Positions 1-9,204 of a DNA stretch of 14,626 nt are shown in pieces. The notes beneath the pieces are model-generated. The model was not told the origin of the DNA. It did not search any database and saw only the letters and a program-made list of their open reading frames with translations. The DNA comes from Acanthaster planci. Taxonomy: Eukaryota > Echinodermata > Asteroidea > Valvatida > Acanthasteridae. The DNA lies in the NCBI RefSeq assembly GCF_001949145.1, contig NW_019091654.1, forward strand, positions 213,044 to 227,669. The letters are read 5' to 3'. Position 1 is the stretch's first letter, and each line of letters opens with the position of its first letter. The position numbers were made by a program, and so were the translations under genes.

Positions 1-159
1 GTCATCATGTACTTGGGAATTCCCACACCCAATGTTTTCTTGGACACGAGCTCCATAAAAAATTGGATTCTTGGCCGTAGTGCGCATGACCTTCTGCAAA
101 GATACATGGTTCATGCAGTGAAAGCCTGTAGTGACAATGAAGACACTTCGTATTAGTTA
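1..159 (+). CDS. Partial open frame at window edge, unrecognised
   Basis: Open from base 1 to TAG at 157-159, 52 codons, containing LGIPTPNVFLDTSSIKNWIL and ending DNEDTSY. It enters from outside the window, so the start is unknown. The opposite strand is also open, from an acceptor-like TCTTTGCAG at about 110-118 down to base 1, reading KVMRTTAKNPIFYGARVQEN. The strand is therefore uncertain, and either could be chance or part of a repeat. Confidence 0.2.
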
Positions 160-1181
160 AAATACAATCGGCATTCTCTTATAGTTGCACCATACGCCAT
201 TGTGTTTTGTTTTCATTTTTTTATATTTCCCAGCGACCTTTTATTATTCTGAATTTAATATTCCTTTCATTTAACTAACGGTAGATCCCTCATTTAACGA
301 ATAGCATTTAATTTGAAAAAGAAAATCAAAATCGGTTGTATCTCATTTTGATACATTCCATAACTGGAGAAATACTACACCTATGGACCCAGTGAGGGCG
401 CGTGTTGTTGGTAATTCTTGATCTCTTAATTGATGGGTTAACATTACCTCTGATTTTTGGCTGGGAACGCATGGACTTGCCATGGAGTGTCACAGGTTTT
501 CAAAGGTGGCTCAGCAAAGAAAGCTCTCGAACGCACAATACGCTATGATATGCACAACACAAGATGTTGATATTAAATAAAAGTTTTTCATTTAATGTGT
601 GTGTGTGGGTGTGCCTTTCTCTGCAACGTCACAGTGGTGCCCATGTTGGACGGTTCGGATTCTTTGAAACAACGTCCAAGTGTACATGTATATGCATGTG
701 TGGTTAGTGTGTGTAGGGTGCTCATGGGACTGAGAAATCTGGCTCGCTGATTTTCATGTATAACACGGTGTTTTAAAATGGATAAACAAACGTCTCGTAA
801 GTTCAATTTTTAGGTGAGATGGATAGGTGTAGTAAAACTACACGTGTGAATTTTCGTTTGGCACAAGTCTACAGGTACAAGTAAATCTGCATTGCTGGTG
901 AACTTGTATAATAAATTGCCTGTATTCAGTGAATAGGCCGACGTAACATAACGTGGAGTAACGCGTTCTCTACACGCATTATGTGGGGGTATTTACAGCA
1001 TCATATTAAACAACGCGTCGGTTCGTGTTGTAAAGTTCCAGTTTGAAAAGAAAAAACCTGAATCCGAATCGAACATCACGTGTCTCCCAGGCTCATCTTT
1101 TAATTAGGGGATGACCCCCCTGACTAAGACAGTGCCAGAATCACAGGCGATTTCATGGAGAAATTAACATTCAGACTTTAG
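160..1181. other. No gene seen
   Basis: AT-rich sequence without a credible coding frame. A short GT-rich microsatellite lies at 596-614. An isolated TCTC|GTAAGT donor-like site lies near 800 on the plus strand. Confidence 0.5.
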
Positions 1182-1905
1182 ATGAAGAAGATCCCCTCAA
1201 TATTTTCCTTTAACGATCGAAAGGAAGACGGCCAAGAGCCTCCAAACAAAGTAAGTTGCATCCAAGACGCTCACGATAAAAAAAAACGCCCAATGCTTTT
1301 TAATTAAAATCAGAGGGGCAGAAGAAAGGCATTATAAAGCCATTTTAACACCTGCACCAGGAGCTGCTCATCAACATAAAAGTTTATATTACAGTGTCAC
1401 ATGCACCACCAAGTTTTGAGAAAATGTATCAATAAACATTATTCTCACAACAAGCGAGAAAGAAAGCAATTTAAGACCAACTGTGTTGACAAGATAAAAC
1501 AATTTTATTTATTAGTCAGCTGCAGCACAGTCTGTACCAAACCAGGTAAAAGATTTTTCGTTTTTTTATTCACTCCATTTATGTATATTTTCATGTATGT
1601 CCAAGTTCTTTTTTTCTGAGGAGTTTTCTTAGTTTGAAAATTTGGGGATTTCAGCATGCAGTTGGTATGTTAGTTTGGAAAACTTCTTTACAGATAGATT
1701 GTTAGGCACTTGTAGCGCATGTTTCAAAGACTCTATAGCGATTAACCATGCCATTATCTAAACAAACTTAATTACTCGATTATAGTTTACAATATCCTAC
1801 ATTTATTTTTAAACGTGCCATAAACATTACACTCACTATGCTTTTACACAAAGGAAACTGTGAATGTTTTTTTAGTAAATAAACCTTTCTTTTTTTTCTA
1901 TGCAG

Positions 1906-2022
1906 GAGACGATATCCTTGAATTCTACGTGCCTTCCAAGCGTAATGCAGCAACGGCGTATGTCCGGGAGAAACCATGGAGTGCACACACTCTTTCAAGG
2001 GAAACAGAGGCACTACAGAAAA
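1906..2022 (+). CDS. Exon-like segment, unrecognised protein
   Basis: This is the best-supported piece of the candidate transcript: a long pyrimidine tract plus TGCAG before it, GTAAGT after it, and a length divisible by three. The phase-1 frame (DDILEFYVPSKRN...ETEALQK) has mixed, coding-like composition. Family unknown. Confidence 0.35.
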
Positions 2023-2743
2023 GTAAGTTACAGCTGCATTTCAACGGAGATGATTCACAGATTTCAAATGGGGGGTAGGGGTGCACCCGGGCCGGGGAGC
2101 GCACGGGCATCTACTGGGGGGCGTATCCCTTCGAAATGACGCCAATGTGGCACTCGACTGGCACTTCGAGGCCAGCTGTCACTTTTCAAAGTTTCAGCGG
2201 GTTCAAAAGTTGATGGATTACACTCTAAATGCACGAAATATTCCGAAATATTTCAAGTTATTACTCTAGATAATCTTCAAAGACTTTTCTTTTGAAATCT
2301 CTTCCCGCCAAACCACCTCCCAGTAATCTCACTGCTAACACGTTCTATGTGAGGACCACATAGGCCTACAGATTTGAGATCGGCCGGCCTCTTAAAATCT
2401 GCGTGCCACGTTATGGGAAGCAGTGATCTAAAAGCGTTGTTTCCTTATGTTCAGGCTTTTAGGTTGCAGTGACGTGGTGTTTGGACAAAGTTTAAGGTTA
2501 GCAACATCTTCTTGATAAAGGATCTCGCTTTTCATCGAAGCACAAATCAAATCGGATTTCTCTCAATTCACGTTTGGGAGTAGCCGATGACCGGGTTTCG
2601 TTTCTCTTGTAAGTTCGCGATGGTCATCTTCTTGGTCATCTTTATCTTGTTCGACCACTTCCACTGCCTCTGCCCCAAGGCTGATTAAATTACCTTTCTG
2701 TCTAGGGAGTTTTATTAACCATCAAAATGAAGGCACTTTGCAG
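2023..2743. other. No firm gene; GC-rich patch and short acidic frame
   Basis: A G/C-rich patch at 2068-2135, including GGGGGGCGTATCCC, recalls the ends of the hAT-like elements but shows no matching second end. On the minus strand, about 2565-2690, a short frame reads VVEQDKDDQEDDHREL. It has no in-phase acceptor for the left Ig gene and is probably not coding. Confidence 0.4.
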
Positions 2744-2869
2744 GTTTCCATGGGGAGACCACACAAGCAGCCTGAGAAACGCAAAGAAAGAAGGAGTTTT
2801 CGGAAGCAGATCTAGGGCGACATCGTCTTGGGTATACACTGATGCGACCAGTGATGTAGGACTTTGGTG

Positions 2870-3089
2870 CATGCATGCTTAGTCTGGCTCCTCCCTCAAC
2901 GACCTTTCCGGCTTGGTTAAACCTGCCAGGAGTACAGTGCATGTACGCGGCTCCCGTCGGCATAGCTCATGAGATCCTTGGAGCACACAAGCCACCCCGC
3001 CACGGCAAGGCGCATGCATCTGGGGCAGTAAGGAGCTTGTACCCACAAGAAATAAATAAATAAATAAATAAAATAATAAATAAATAGAT
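2870..3089 (+). mobile_element. Retroposon-like fragment with (AAAT)n tail
   Basis: A GC-richer, structured stretch (about 2870-3048) ends directly in a tail of (AAAT)n units, with minor interruptions, at 3049-3089. That layout fits the 3' end of a SINE or non-LTR retrotransposon. The plus-strand open frame across it (2875-3063) is probably a by-product of the repeat. No reverse transcriptase or clear Pol III box is seen, so the class is not assigned. Confidence 0.4.
3049..3089 (+). repeat. (AAAT)n microsatellite / retroposon tail
   Basis: Near-perfect AAAT units with one AAAAT-type interruption. On the plus strand it also supplies many overlapping AATAAA hexamers. Confidence 0.85.
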
Positions 3090-3492
3090 AAGATGGCGGA
3101 AGGTTTATTTTGTTTGTTCATTGAGTTTGTCCGAAAATAATTTCTTTCTGATTCGAAATTTTTCATTCAATTTTTTCGGGGGAGGGGTAAAGTTATGTAA
3201 AGCACGCAGCACAGAAACATACAGTACTAGACCCCCAGAAATGGATTGGGACATTCTAATCTCACACATGTACATGCATGTAGATCTATGTAGTATACAC
3301 ATATTGACCGCCAATGATATCGTGTACGTATGTGGGCCAAAGGAAACACAGCCCAGTCACTAATAGACCCGAGGGAGGTAAAGTGTACGAGTAACCAACT
3401 TGTGCCAGTCCGTACGTGTTTTACGAGACACCTTTGTTCGAGAGTTAATGGTTTCAATAAAATGGTTCAGATATTTAATCCTGGTAAGTTCT
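3090..3492. other. No gene seen; downstream flank of left Ig gene
   Basis: Beyond the candidate polyadenylation signal. It contains only short overlapping frames on both strands with low-complexity composition. Confidence 0.5.
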
Positions 3493-3498
3493 TTTATT
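3493..3498 (-). terminator. Candidate polyadenylation signal of left Ig gene
   Basis: AATAAA on the minus strand, about 160 bases after the TGA at 3659. It is the first perfect hexamer on that strand downstream of the last exon. Confidence 0.45.
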
Positions 3499-3658
3499 TG
3501 GCATTTTAGACAGATGTATGCAATATAAAACACACACCAACTAGCATGTGTATTATATGCCAAGCATGCCGATCTTTAATTTTTAAAACATGTTTCAAGC
3601 TTATAGCATTCTATTTAAGCAGGCACTGCTGGGCAAATCTCCCATATGATGACCAGGG

Positions 3659-3724
3659 TCAAGCGCTTTTAAAGTACATAGCAAACACTTCCTCATTCAG
3701 GTATACACTGCCTCGTCGACACAT
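3659..3724 (-). CDS. Exon 6 of left Ig gene: cytoplasmic tail and stop
   Basis: A very strong acceptor, with a long T tract followed by CACTGCAG, opens a phase-0 frame of 21 codons ending in TGA. The tail starts MCRRG and includes SVYLNEEV and AMYFKSA. The early Cys-Arg matches the right gene's tail, which starts VLCR. The tail holds two tyrosines; Y327-L-N fits the pY-x-N pattern known for Grb2-type SH2 binding. Two weaker alternative acceptors, 53 and about 147 bp after the exon 5 donor, would also give short in-frame tails, so this exon is favoured rather than proven. Confidence 0.6.
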   Translation of the reverse strand: MCRRGSVYLNEEVFAMYFKSA

Positions 3725-6700
3725 CTGCAGTGAAAAAAAACCAAACAATTGCAACCTGCTTTAATAGCCAAATCTACATTTTCACACGACATGATCAGGG
3801 TAACAAAGTAGCGTGAACAGATTGGTGGATTTCTTGGAAAGGGTCAAATGGTACAAAAATTGACCCGGTATCGGACCAGCGACATTTGGATAGGCCTCCT
3901 TCATCAGCGGAACTGAGACATCCAAATATGGATTTGATAACTGTAACACTGTCTTCGTTGCTCAATCTTACACTGATTTAAGAACAGCCGCCCCTCCTGC
4001 CAAACCTTTTGTGGGTTCTAGAACTCCTGATGTGATATGTCATCATCACTGACACGAAAACACTTCTTGCAATGTTTCAAGCGACCCTTTCTCGCATGAG
4101 CTAGTGTTTTATGAATAAATACCGAGTTACGCATGAAAATTTAGATCTGTCAACACTCCCTTCCAAAAAAAAAAAAGAAAAAAGAAAAGAAAAATAATTT
4201 TACTATACTTACAATTCTCGTGGTAGCAAACGCAATCCACACGACAAGCAGGAGCAAAGTCACACACATCCCAAATAGAGGCACGATTAAAGAAGGGGGC
4301 TTCAAAGTAGACTCGGAGGTATGTATGTCCACTCTATCAGGCCAACTAATCGTATCCCCTGTGGAAAGATACAGTCGGTGCGATGTACCTATAAGTGTTT
4401 CAGTAGTTTGTTACAGAAGCACAGGCTGTTTTCAGACAATGCGAGCCATGGTCATTTCACGAAAACATTGTGTCCTTCCTGATAACTCCAGATCCTTATA
4501 ACGCATACCTGGATTGCTGAATGGCTGTGTTTCATAACTAGCCGTGGTGGGGACAGTCTTGGTAAAGTGCACCGTCATGTGGCTGCTGCCGCTACCTACA
4601 GCAACACCCATTGCCTCACACTGATAGACTGCATCATCGTCGACATCATTCACTTGGATGGATGCTGAAGTCGAGTAGGTGTGGTTTCTCAACGATGAAC
4701 CTGATTGAAGGGTACCACGCAAACACTCCACTGGTCATGAACTGCCTTTGATATTTCACTGGTGGAGCAAATCACACTGAAAATGCTCTACTTGGTATTA
4801 AAGTTCATCATTTTCAGACAATCAGTCCAGATTAAATAGCTACAGAGATACTTCATATGTGCCAGGTTGATTTCAGTGGGCACCACTTACCTGTGTTGGC
4901 CGGCAGACTAACAGGCTTGACCGAGGTAGAAGCGTTTAGTACCGTGAAGCCGCCTAAAAATGGACGGATCCAGAACAGTTCCACGGCAGGTTTAACTTGG
5001 TCCACGACACACGTCAGATTGTGCTCTGGAGTAGCCTGGTCCACACGAATCTCGCAGTGGTCTGCATCTGATGAGCCTGGATCACACTCGATGACTGTAG
5101 GATACCGCTGCCTTGAGGAAACTTGATAATTGGCAGAGGTGAGAAAAAAGTCAGGAAACAATTATTGTTTGGAACAAAAGCAAAAAAAACAGTTCAAAAG
5201 CAAAGGGGGCGGGAGGTACTCTCAAAGGTAATAGAGTGAAAAACGCACTCTCATAAAAAAGTGAGTTCCTCAATAATCCACAGAAAAGAGTGATACCACT
5301 CCAGAAGAGAGAAAAATTACTCTAAGAGAGGAACCATAATAAAAAGGACAATTTCTTCTCTTTTTTTTAGTTTTCCTTTGTGTGGCTCCTTCGTAGAGTG
5401 GCAATTTCACTCTTTCGGAGTGGTTTTCACTCTTTTTAGAGTGAGTTTTACTCTCTAGGGAGTGGTTTTCACTCTTTTTAAAGTGAGTTTTACTCTCTAG
5501 GGAGTGGTTTTTATCAGGAACTCACTCTTTTTGAGAGTGAATTTTTCACTCTTAGCATTTACATAGTAAAAAATGCAAAAGGCTGAAAATTTTAACAGAA
5601 AACTTAGACGCTGATGGCAAACAGACTATAAATAGAATTTCTGGACAGTGAAATCCTGACCATGAAAGCAAAAAATGGACTTTTGAAAATAGAATTCGAT
5701 ACCCCATTGTAATATATAATAATCTTGCTTTATATTGCAGAGAGAGAAAAAAGTGATTCAGATTTACAGCACAGAGCACTCACCCTTGTCACAAACTTCT
5801 ACTTGTCCTTCCTCAACCATTTGCAATCGAGGCTTCAACATAAAGTGATAAATTCCCTCATCTTTGGCAGTGACGTTCTCGATGACTAGAGAGAACTCAC
5901 TGTCGATATCATAGATGCCGTGTGGTATGCCGTTCTGAGGAGCAACTCGTCCCCTGAAGTACGAGATCAGCAGGGCCGTGCTGCTTGTTGTTCCGTAGTA
6001 CCAATACATGGCGTCAATGTCTCCAGGTGTGTACTTGCGAGATGTGATGGGGGGACAAGGTACGATCCCACGGTGGCCTCGTTCTAAGAAAATAATTTCC
6101 TCGTTGTCTGTTCGCGTGAATGCTTCAAATACCAGATGAAAAAAGAATGACTTTTTAACAAAACCGAACGAGGAGTCAAATTTTTATTCGAATAACTTAA
6201 AATTGTAATGAAACCTTTAAGAAATAAATACAGTACGACATTAAAATATGGCAGCATGACTTTAAATCCTGCTTCTAGATTTTCATTTTTTTTCGCAAAC
6301 ATGACTGGCAATTTTACGTAGCGTAACTTCATGCAAAATATCTCAGAATAATTGGGGAAACGTAAATTTTTGGAGGAAAGAAATGGAGGTTGGGTCGGGC
6401 GGTAAAAGAGAAAAGAAAAATGAAGGTGATAGAATACAACAAAATCATGTATATCTATTTGCTGTCGTCGGCATGCTAATTTTCATGTTAAATTTTGAAT
6501 ATAGGAACTACACCCTTAGTACAGGGACCCCAATGGAAATAAGCCTGTGTAATCGGCTTTCTTGGGTTATCCCAGAATGAATCAACCGTATCTTGTTTTC
6601 TCTGTGTACGATTGTTGCTCAGTTGGTTGATTTCTGAATAAAATAATAATAATACTTTTGGATTAGTCGTCGTTCAGGATGGCATTGTCGAATTCTGATT

Positions 6701-7430
6701 TACGCAGAAGTAGAAAGTTGGGGCGGGGTCATATCGCCCTTTTACACCGTTGGACGCATCGCCGTGCATCATTCAAACCGTTTGCTAAGCCAAGAGACAA
6801 GCAATCCATCAAACTTTGCAGAGTTTACGGAGTTAAAGAGACATACATACCAGTGGCGTATCCGAAAGGGGGGGTGCAGTTGGGCAACTTGCCCTCCCCG
6901 ACGGATTTTGTTTTTGACAAAGAATACTTCATTGGTAAGAAAGTAATTGGTATATATATTTATCAAATATTAACACCAAAACCCTAATAAAACCACACCA
7001 TGAAACATAAGCGAGGATGTCAGGACCGCGAGTATTGGTTTTTGATATTTTTTTCTCTCCAATCATCATGTCGCTTTCGCTTTTGCTTTGCTCTCTGAGA
7101 TCAACAGACACGCCGCTGTACTACCCCAGATTTCGTTTTGCGTTTATCTCTGTTATTTCTGAATGATCTCACTAATCAGTAAATAATTATAAACAAAAGA
7201 TGTAGTTTAACTCTCGGTGTATCAGTTGTTTGTTTTATTTTTTTGAGGGGAAATGGTTGTTTCTTTTGTAACTAGCAGTTCAATGTGGCTTGCCAACTCT
7301 ACCATCCTCACAAAAAGAATCACAATGTTACTTTTTTAAAGGGAGATTTATGTGATGAATACTTACAACAAACCTGTAGGTACATGTATACTACCACTAG
7401 GCATGATGTCACGTGTGAAGGGCGCTCCAT
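3659..7430 (-). CDS. Two-Ig-domain type I membrane receptor, left tandem copy (six exons)
   Basis: Predicted 340-residue single-pass receptor. Exons on the minus strand, in coding order: 7430-7367, 6107-5784, 5121-4891, 4700-4509, 4358-4213, 3724-3659. The donors are GTAAGT, GTGAGT, GTAAGT, GTATGC and GTAAGT; the acceptors end in ACAG, CAAG, TCAG, ACAG and GCAG. Junction phases are 1,1,1,1,0, the usual Ig-exon pattern, and the joined frame is 1023 bp with no internal stop. Layout: signal peptide 1-21, V-like Ig about 22-128, second Ig about 131-255, stalk to about 290, transmembrane about 294-314, tail 315-340. Possible N-glycosylation sites are N99 (NVT), N164 (NLT), N192 (NAS) and N212 (NHT). 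It lies head to tail with a paralogue 4 kb upstream. Likely a cell-surface recognition or adhesion receptor; ligand and family name are unknown. The last exon and the exact acceptors are inferred from splice consensus and phase. Confidence 0.75.
4213..4358 (-). CDS. Exon 5 of left Ig gene: stalk and transmembrane segment
   Basis: Phase 1 in, phase 0 out, residues 271-319. A polar stalk is followed by an uncharged hydrophobic run, SLIVPLFGMCVTLLLLVVWI (293-312), ending in TTR on the cytoplasmic side. The acceptor TTTCCACAG|GG and donor ATT|GTAAGT are both strong. The right gene's exon 11809-11945 has the same phases and a similar ending (WFAF against WIAF), but the rest has diverged almost completely. 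Confidence 0.8.
4509..4700 (-). CDS. Exon 4 of left Ig gene: second half of second Ig domain
   Basis: This phase 1-1 exon has 64 codons (residues 207-270). It completes the second Ig domain with the canonical strand-F motif DDDAVYQCE, which supplies C234 to pair with C167 of exon 3. A G-strand-like MTVHF and a threonine-rich stalk follow. The acceptor is ATCAG|GT and the donor CCAG|GTATGC. The intron between exons 3 and 4 cuts the Ig domain in the middle. The exon is clearly homologous to 12386-12577, the damaged equivalent in the right gene. Confidence 0.8.
4891..5121 (-). CDS. Exon 3 of left Ig gene: first half of second Ig domain
   Basis: This phase 1-1 exon has 77 codons (residues 130-206). 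It carries the B-strand cysteine C167 in NLTCVVD and the C-strand tryptophan W180 in ELFWIRP. An extra pair, C142 and C152, sits in the linker before the domain and could form its own disulfide or bridge the domains. The donor is ACAG|GTAAGT. The acceptor CAAG|TT follows a pyrimidine-rich stretch and is the site that gives the required phase. No counterpart was found in the right gene. Confidence 0.75.
5231..5555. mobile_element. MITE-like element with inverted ends and internal 42-bp tandem repeats
   Basis: The left end (about 5231-5276: AGAGTGAAAAACGCACTCTC, then GTGAGTTCCT) and the reverse complement of the right end (about 5513-5555: AGAGTGAAAAATTCACTCTC, then GTGAGTTCCT) match over about 45 bases with few gaps. 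The interior is built from GAGTGA/TCACTC motifs. About 2.1 copies of a 42-bp unit start at 5419, 5461 and 5503. There is no coding capacity. It lies in intron 2 of the left Ig gene, between the V exon and the second Ig domain. Confidence 0.65.
5417..5510. repeat. 42-bp tandem repeat
   Basis: The unit begins AGTGGTTTTCACTCTTTTTA and repeats at exact 42-base spacing with one or two changes per copy. Each unit contains small inverted repeats of the ACTCT/AGAGT type. It forms the right-hand interior of the surrounding MITE-like element. Confidence 0.75.
5784..6107 (-). CDS. Exon 2 of left Ig gene: V-like Ig domain
   Basis: This symmetric phase 1-1 exon has 108 codons (residues 22-129). Ig landmarks: strand-B cysteine C39 in VPCP, strand-C tryptophan W57 in MYWYYG, and the strand-F signature DEGIYHF (104-110). 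The position that should be the second cysteine is F110. A further cysteine, C127, sits at the end of the G strand in VEVCD. The donor is AAGG|GTGAGT; the acceptor ACAG|AC at 6108 is preceded by a T-rich tract. The exon is nearly identical to 13226-13546 over its central 187 bp. Confidence 0.85.
6851..7118. mobile_element. hAT-like non-autonomous element A in intron 1 of left gene
   Basis: It starts CAGTGGCGTATCCGAAAGGG and ends ...ACACGCCGCTG; the outer 11 bases match as inverted repeats at 9 of 11 positions. The start is typical of hAT-type ends. The interior (GTATCAAATATT-like stretch, AACACCAAAACCCTAATAAA, GGATGTC...GACCG) is homologous in direct orientation to element B at about 7654-7875. 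There is no transposase and no clear 8-bp target duplication, so it is an old insertion. Confidence 0.6.
7367..7430 (-). CDS. Exon 1 of left Ig gene: signal peptide
   Basis: The ATG at 7430-7428 has a good context (AAAATGG). It opens 21 codons beginning MERPSHVTS and running into a hydrophobic core, CLVVVYMYLQVC, typical of a secretion signal. The frame ends one base into a codon at a perfect donor, T|GTAAGT, so the intron is phase 1 and matches the phase-1 V exon. Exon 1 of the right gene has the same design (15 codons, T|GTAAGT), although the residues share little. A CAG about 28 bases upstream could be the acceptor of a 5' UTR intron, but its pyrimidine tract is weak. Confidence 0.65.
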
Positions 7431-7653
7431 TTTGACTGGTTTCGGTAGCTTTCAAGCTGCAATATACCGAGGTCATTTACATTTTTAAAAGGTATTATTT
7501 AATGAAGTTACCTGATTGTTACAAAGCAAACCGCCTAAAAGAGCATTACATGATGTATTTTATTTTTTTCAATGAAACATATACTGCTAAGATTAAAAAG
7601 TTACAGTATAGGGCATACGTACATCTTTAAAGTATAGAAAAGGGGTTACAATG

Positions 7654-7875
7654 GGTGGCGTATCAAACGGGGGGGGCAACTTGCCCCCGTCAAATTTGTT
7701 CCCTTTTTATATTTATATATCAAATATTATTGCAACAAACCTATAATAAAACAACACCACAAAGTTAAAGCAGGGATGTCGAGACCGTAAAGCTTTGATA
7801 CTTTTTCTCCCCAACATCATGTTGAATTAGCCCAAAGCAGTATTCGTTTTTGAACCCCCCCCCACACACCACCAA
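7654..7875. mobile_element. hAT-like non-autonomous element B upstream of left gene
   Basis: Starts GGTGGCGTATCAAACGGGGG and ends with a C-run and ACACACCACC; the ends are inverted at about 8 of 10 positions. It shares with element A the blocks GGCAACTTGCCC, TATCAAATATTA, CCTATAATAAAAC against CCCTAATAAAAC, and GGGATGTCGAGACCG against AGGATGTCAGGACCG. It lies about 225 bp upstream of the left gene's ATG and carries a TATAAAAAGG sequence on the minus strand near 7696-7705. Confidence 0.55.
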
Positions 7876-8453
7876 AAGATGGATATGGATGGATATGGAT
7901 GTCGTGTTCGTACAACCAGGGCCAGTGAAGGAACGTCCTGAAGCTCATGAGAACGAGGCTGCAGTCATCTGAACTCATACTTATCCTGTCGGGTCGGGTT
8001 GAGAGCCAGAGAGTCACACATACATCCAACTGGATGAAGGATAGGGCCGGATGAGGCGGATCAGATTTGAGCTCAGATGGGTTTCGGGTCGGATTCTGTT
8101 TAGGCTACAGGATATTTAGAACATTACAGTCCAAAAATCGACGCTAATGCCTAATTGACACATTTCAACTCACCACAGTTTTCTTATTCAGAAGTCATTA
8201 TAGCCAATAACAATAAAAAATCTACCTTTTTTATCTTAGAAACAAGTGTCCTGTGATATACACCATAATCCAATTCTTGATGTCCAATTAGAATTAGTGC
8301 ATAACAGTGCTAACACAGTTTTCATCACAACGGAACTGCAGTTTTGGTCCCCATCATGGGCGAGGGCATGCTCATAGTTCGAAAACATAGAATAACTGCT
8401 GGAAACACGTTTAATAAGCAAGCTTCAAAATGGCTGCCAAGTTAGACGTCCCC
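7876..8453. other. Intergenic, no gene seen
   Basis: A short (GGATAT)n-like microsatellite lies at about 7879-7900, followed by unremarkable sequence. No splice-supported frames. Confidence 0.5.
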
Positions 8454-8878
8454 AATGGACCTTTCCATGGATATGCAAAATTGACTGGCGCATATACGGT
8501 ACTACCCCTGGTTGGCAACTTGAAGTGCACCCGTCAACACTACATTTAGCACCGTCTGTAGCGTAGGCGAGCTGCTGTTAGGCCTAAACCATAACGTGGA
8601 GCTTCGGACAGTCAATCAAACCATATTACAGCCTTTGCCCGATACTTGAGCATGCTTTTCTCGAAACTAAGTGAAGTTTTCAGTGTGCTCAGGTTGAAAA
8701 GTAACAGTTCCTGGTCTTTAAGTTTGGCACTCATGTCAAACTGTACTAGCACAGAAACGGCGATAGTGACATACGCATGGAGATTTGTATTGTATATAAG
8801 CAACCATGACTTTGCCAACCAGTGGTAGTAATGCGCAAGCGCCTGCCTTATTCGCATATTTCATGGGAAAGGTCCATT
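8454..8878. mobile_element. Inverted-repeat element (MITE-like)
   Basis: AATGGACCTTTCC at 8454-8466 and its exact reverse complement GGAAAGGTCCATT at 8866-8878 form 13-bp perfect inverted ends. Weaker symmetry continues inward (ATGGATATGCAAAATT against ATGAAATATGCGAATA) for about 40 bases. Short open frames inside show no transposase motif. The superfamily is unknown; no clean target duplication is visible. Confidence 0.6.
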
Positions 8879-9204
8879 CGATTTTCTCAATTCTCCGTAG
8901 CTCTGTAAGACATTACATTAGTCTTCTTGATGACGTACTGTGTACCGTTAGTGTTGTGGTTATTGTTGCTTGATTACTATCATTCGAGTTACAGTTACTG
9001 AGATGATAAGGATGGTGAATGGGCCCATTACAGTAGATGTGTGTACATGTACATGTACACAGTACAGGTATTGTGATGAAATCAGATTTTGATCGATACT
9101 GCACGCAAGCCTAGGCTACATCAAAAGGGATAATATGTTGTATCTTCCTTTGCGACACAACCATGGCTATTCAACAGAAATGCTTACGCGAGGTTTGCAC
9201 TCCA
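8879..9204. other. Intergenic, no gene seen
   Basis: Only the TACATG palindrome at 9041-9060 stands out. Confidence 0.5.
9041..9060. repeat. 20-bp perfect palindrome of TACATG units
   Basis: GTGTACATGTACATGTACAC equals its own reverse complement. Similar TACATGTAC runs recur at about 10021-10031. Confidence 0.8.

Larger units (their letters stand above)
1182..3090 (+). other. Candidate plus-strand spliced transcript (three exons)
   Basis: Exon-like segments with strong sites: a segment ending at 1250 in CAAA|GTAAGT (an ATG at 1182 opens 23 codons into it); 1906-2022, with acceptor CTTTTTTTTCTATGCAG and donor GAAAA|GTAAGT, 117 bp; and a segment after ACTTTGCAG at 2743. AATAAA hexamers follow in the 3049-3089 tail. 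The middle exon is open in two frames. One reads GDDILEFYVPSKRNAATAYV and continues in phase 1 to a short end, SFHGETTQAA, stop. The other is in phase 0 with the 1182 ATG and would give about 85 basic residues. It resembles no family I know; it may be a small gene or a non-coding RNA. Confidence 0.3.

Noticed and set aside
2565-2690. Acidic minus-strand frame (EQDKDDQEDDH) as a further cytoplasmic exon
   Set aside because: No acceptor gives phase 0 in this frame, and it lies about 1 kb beyond a well-supported stop and polyadenylation signal.
2875-3063. 62-codon plus-strand frame as a gene
   Set aside because: It ends inside the (AAAT)n tail and lies wholly in the retroposon-like stretch, so it is better explained as repeat sequence.
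4018-4065. Alternative tail exon of the left gene after CATTGCAAG (reads KCFRVSDDDISHQEF, stop)
   Set aside because: It is in phase and vaguely like the right tail, but the acceptor has no pyrimidine tract and several AGs precede it. The exon at 3659-3724 has a far better acceptor.
4130-4159. Tail exon directly after the long T tract near 4164-4190
   Set aside because: It would need an intron of only about 53 bp and a weak GGAAG acceptor.
6679-6987. 102-codon plus-strand frame as a gene
   Set aside because: Its second half is the hAT-like element A, and it lies antisense within intron 1 of the left gene.
8612-8857. Overlapping frames on both strands as coding sequence
   Set aside because: They lie inside the inverted-repeat element 8454-8878 and show no recognisable domain.
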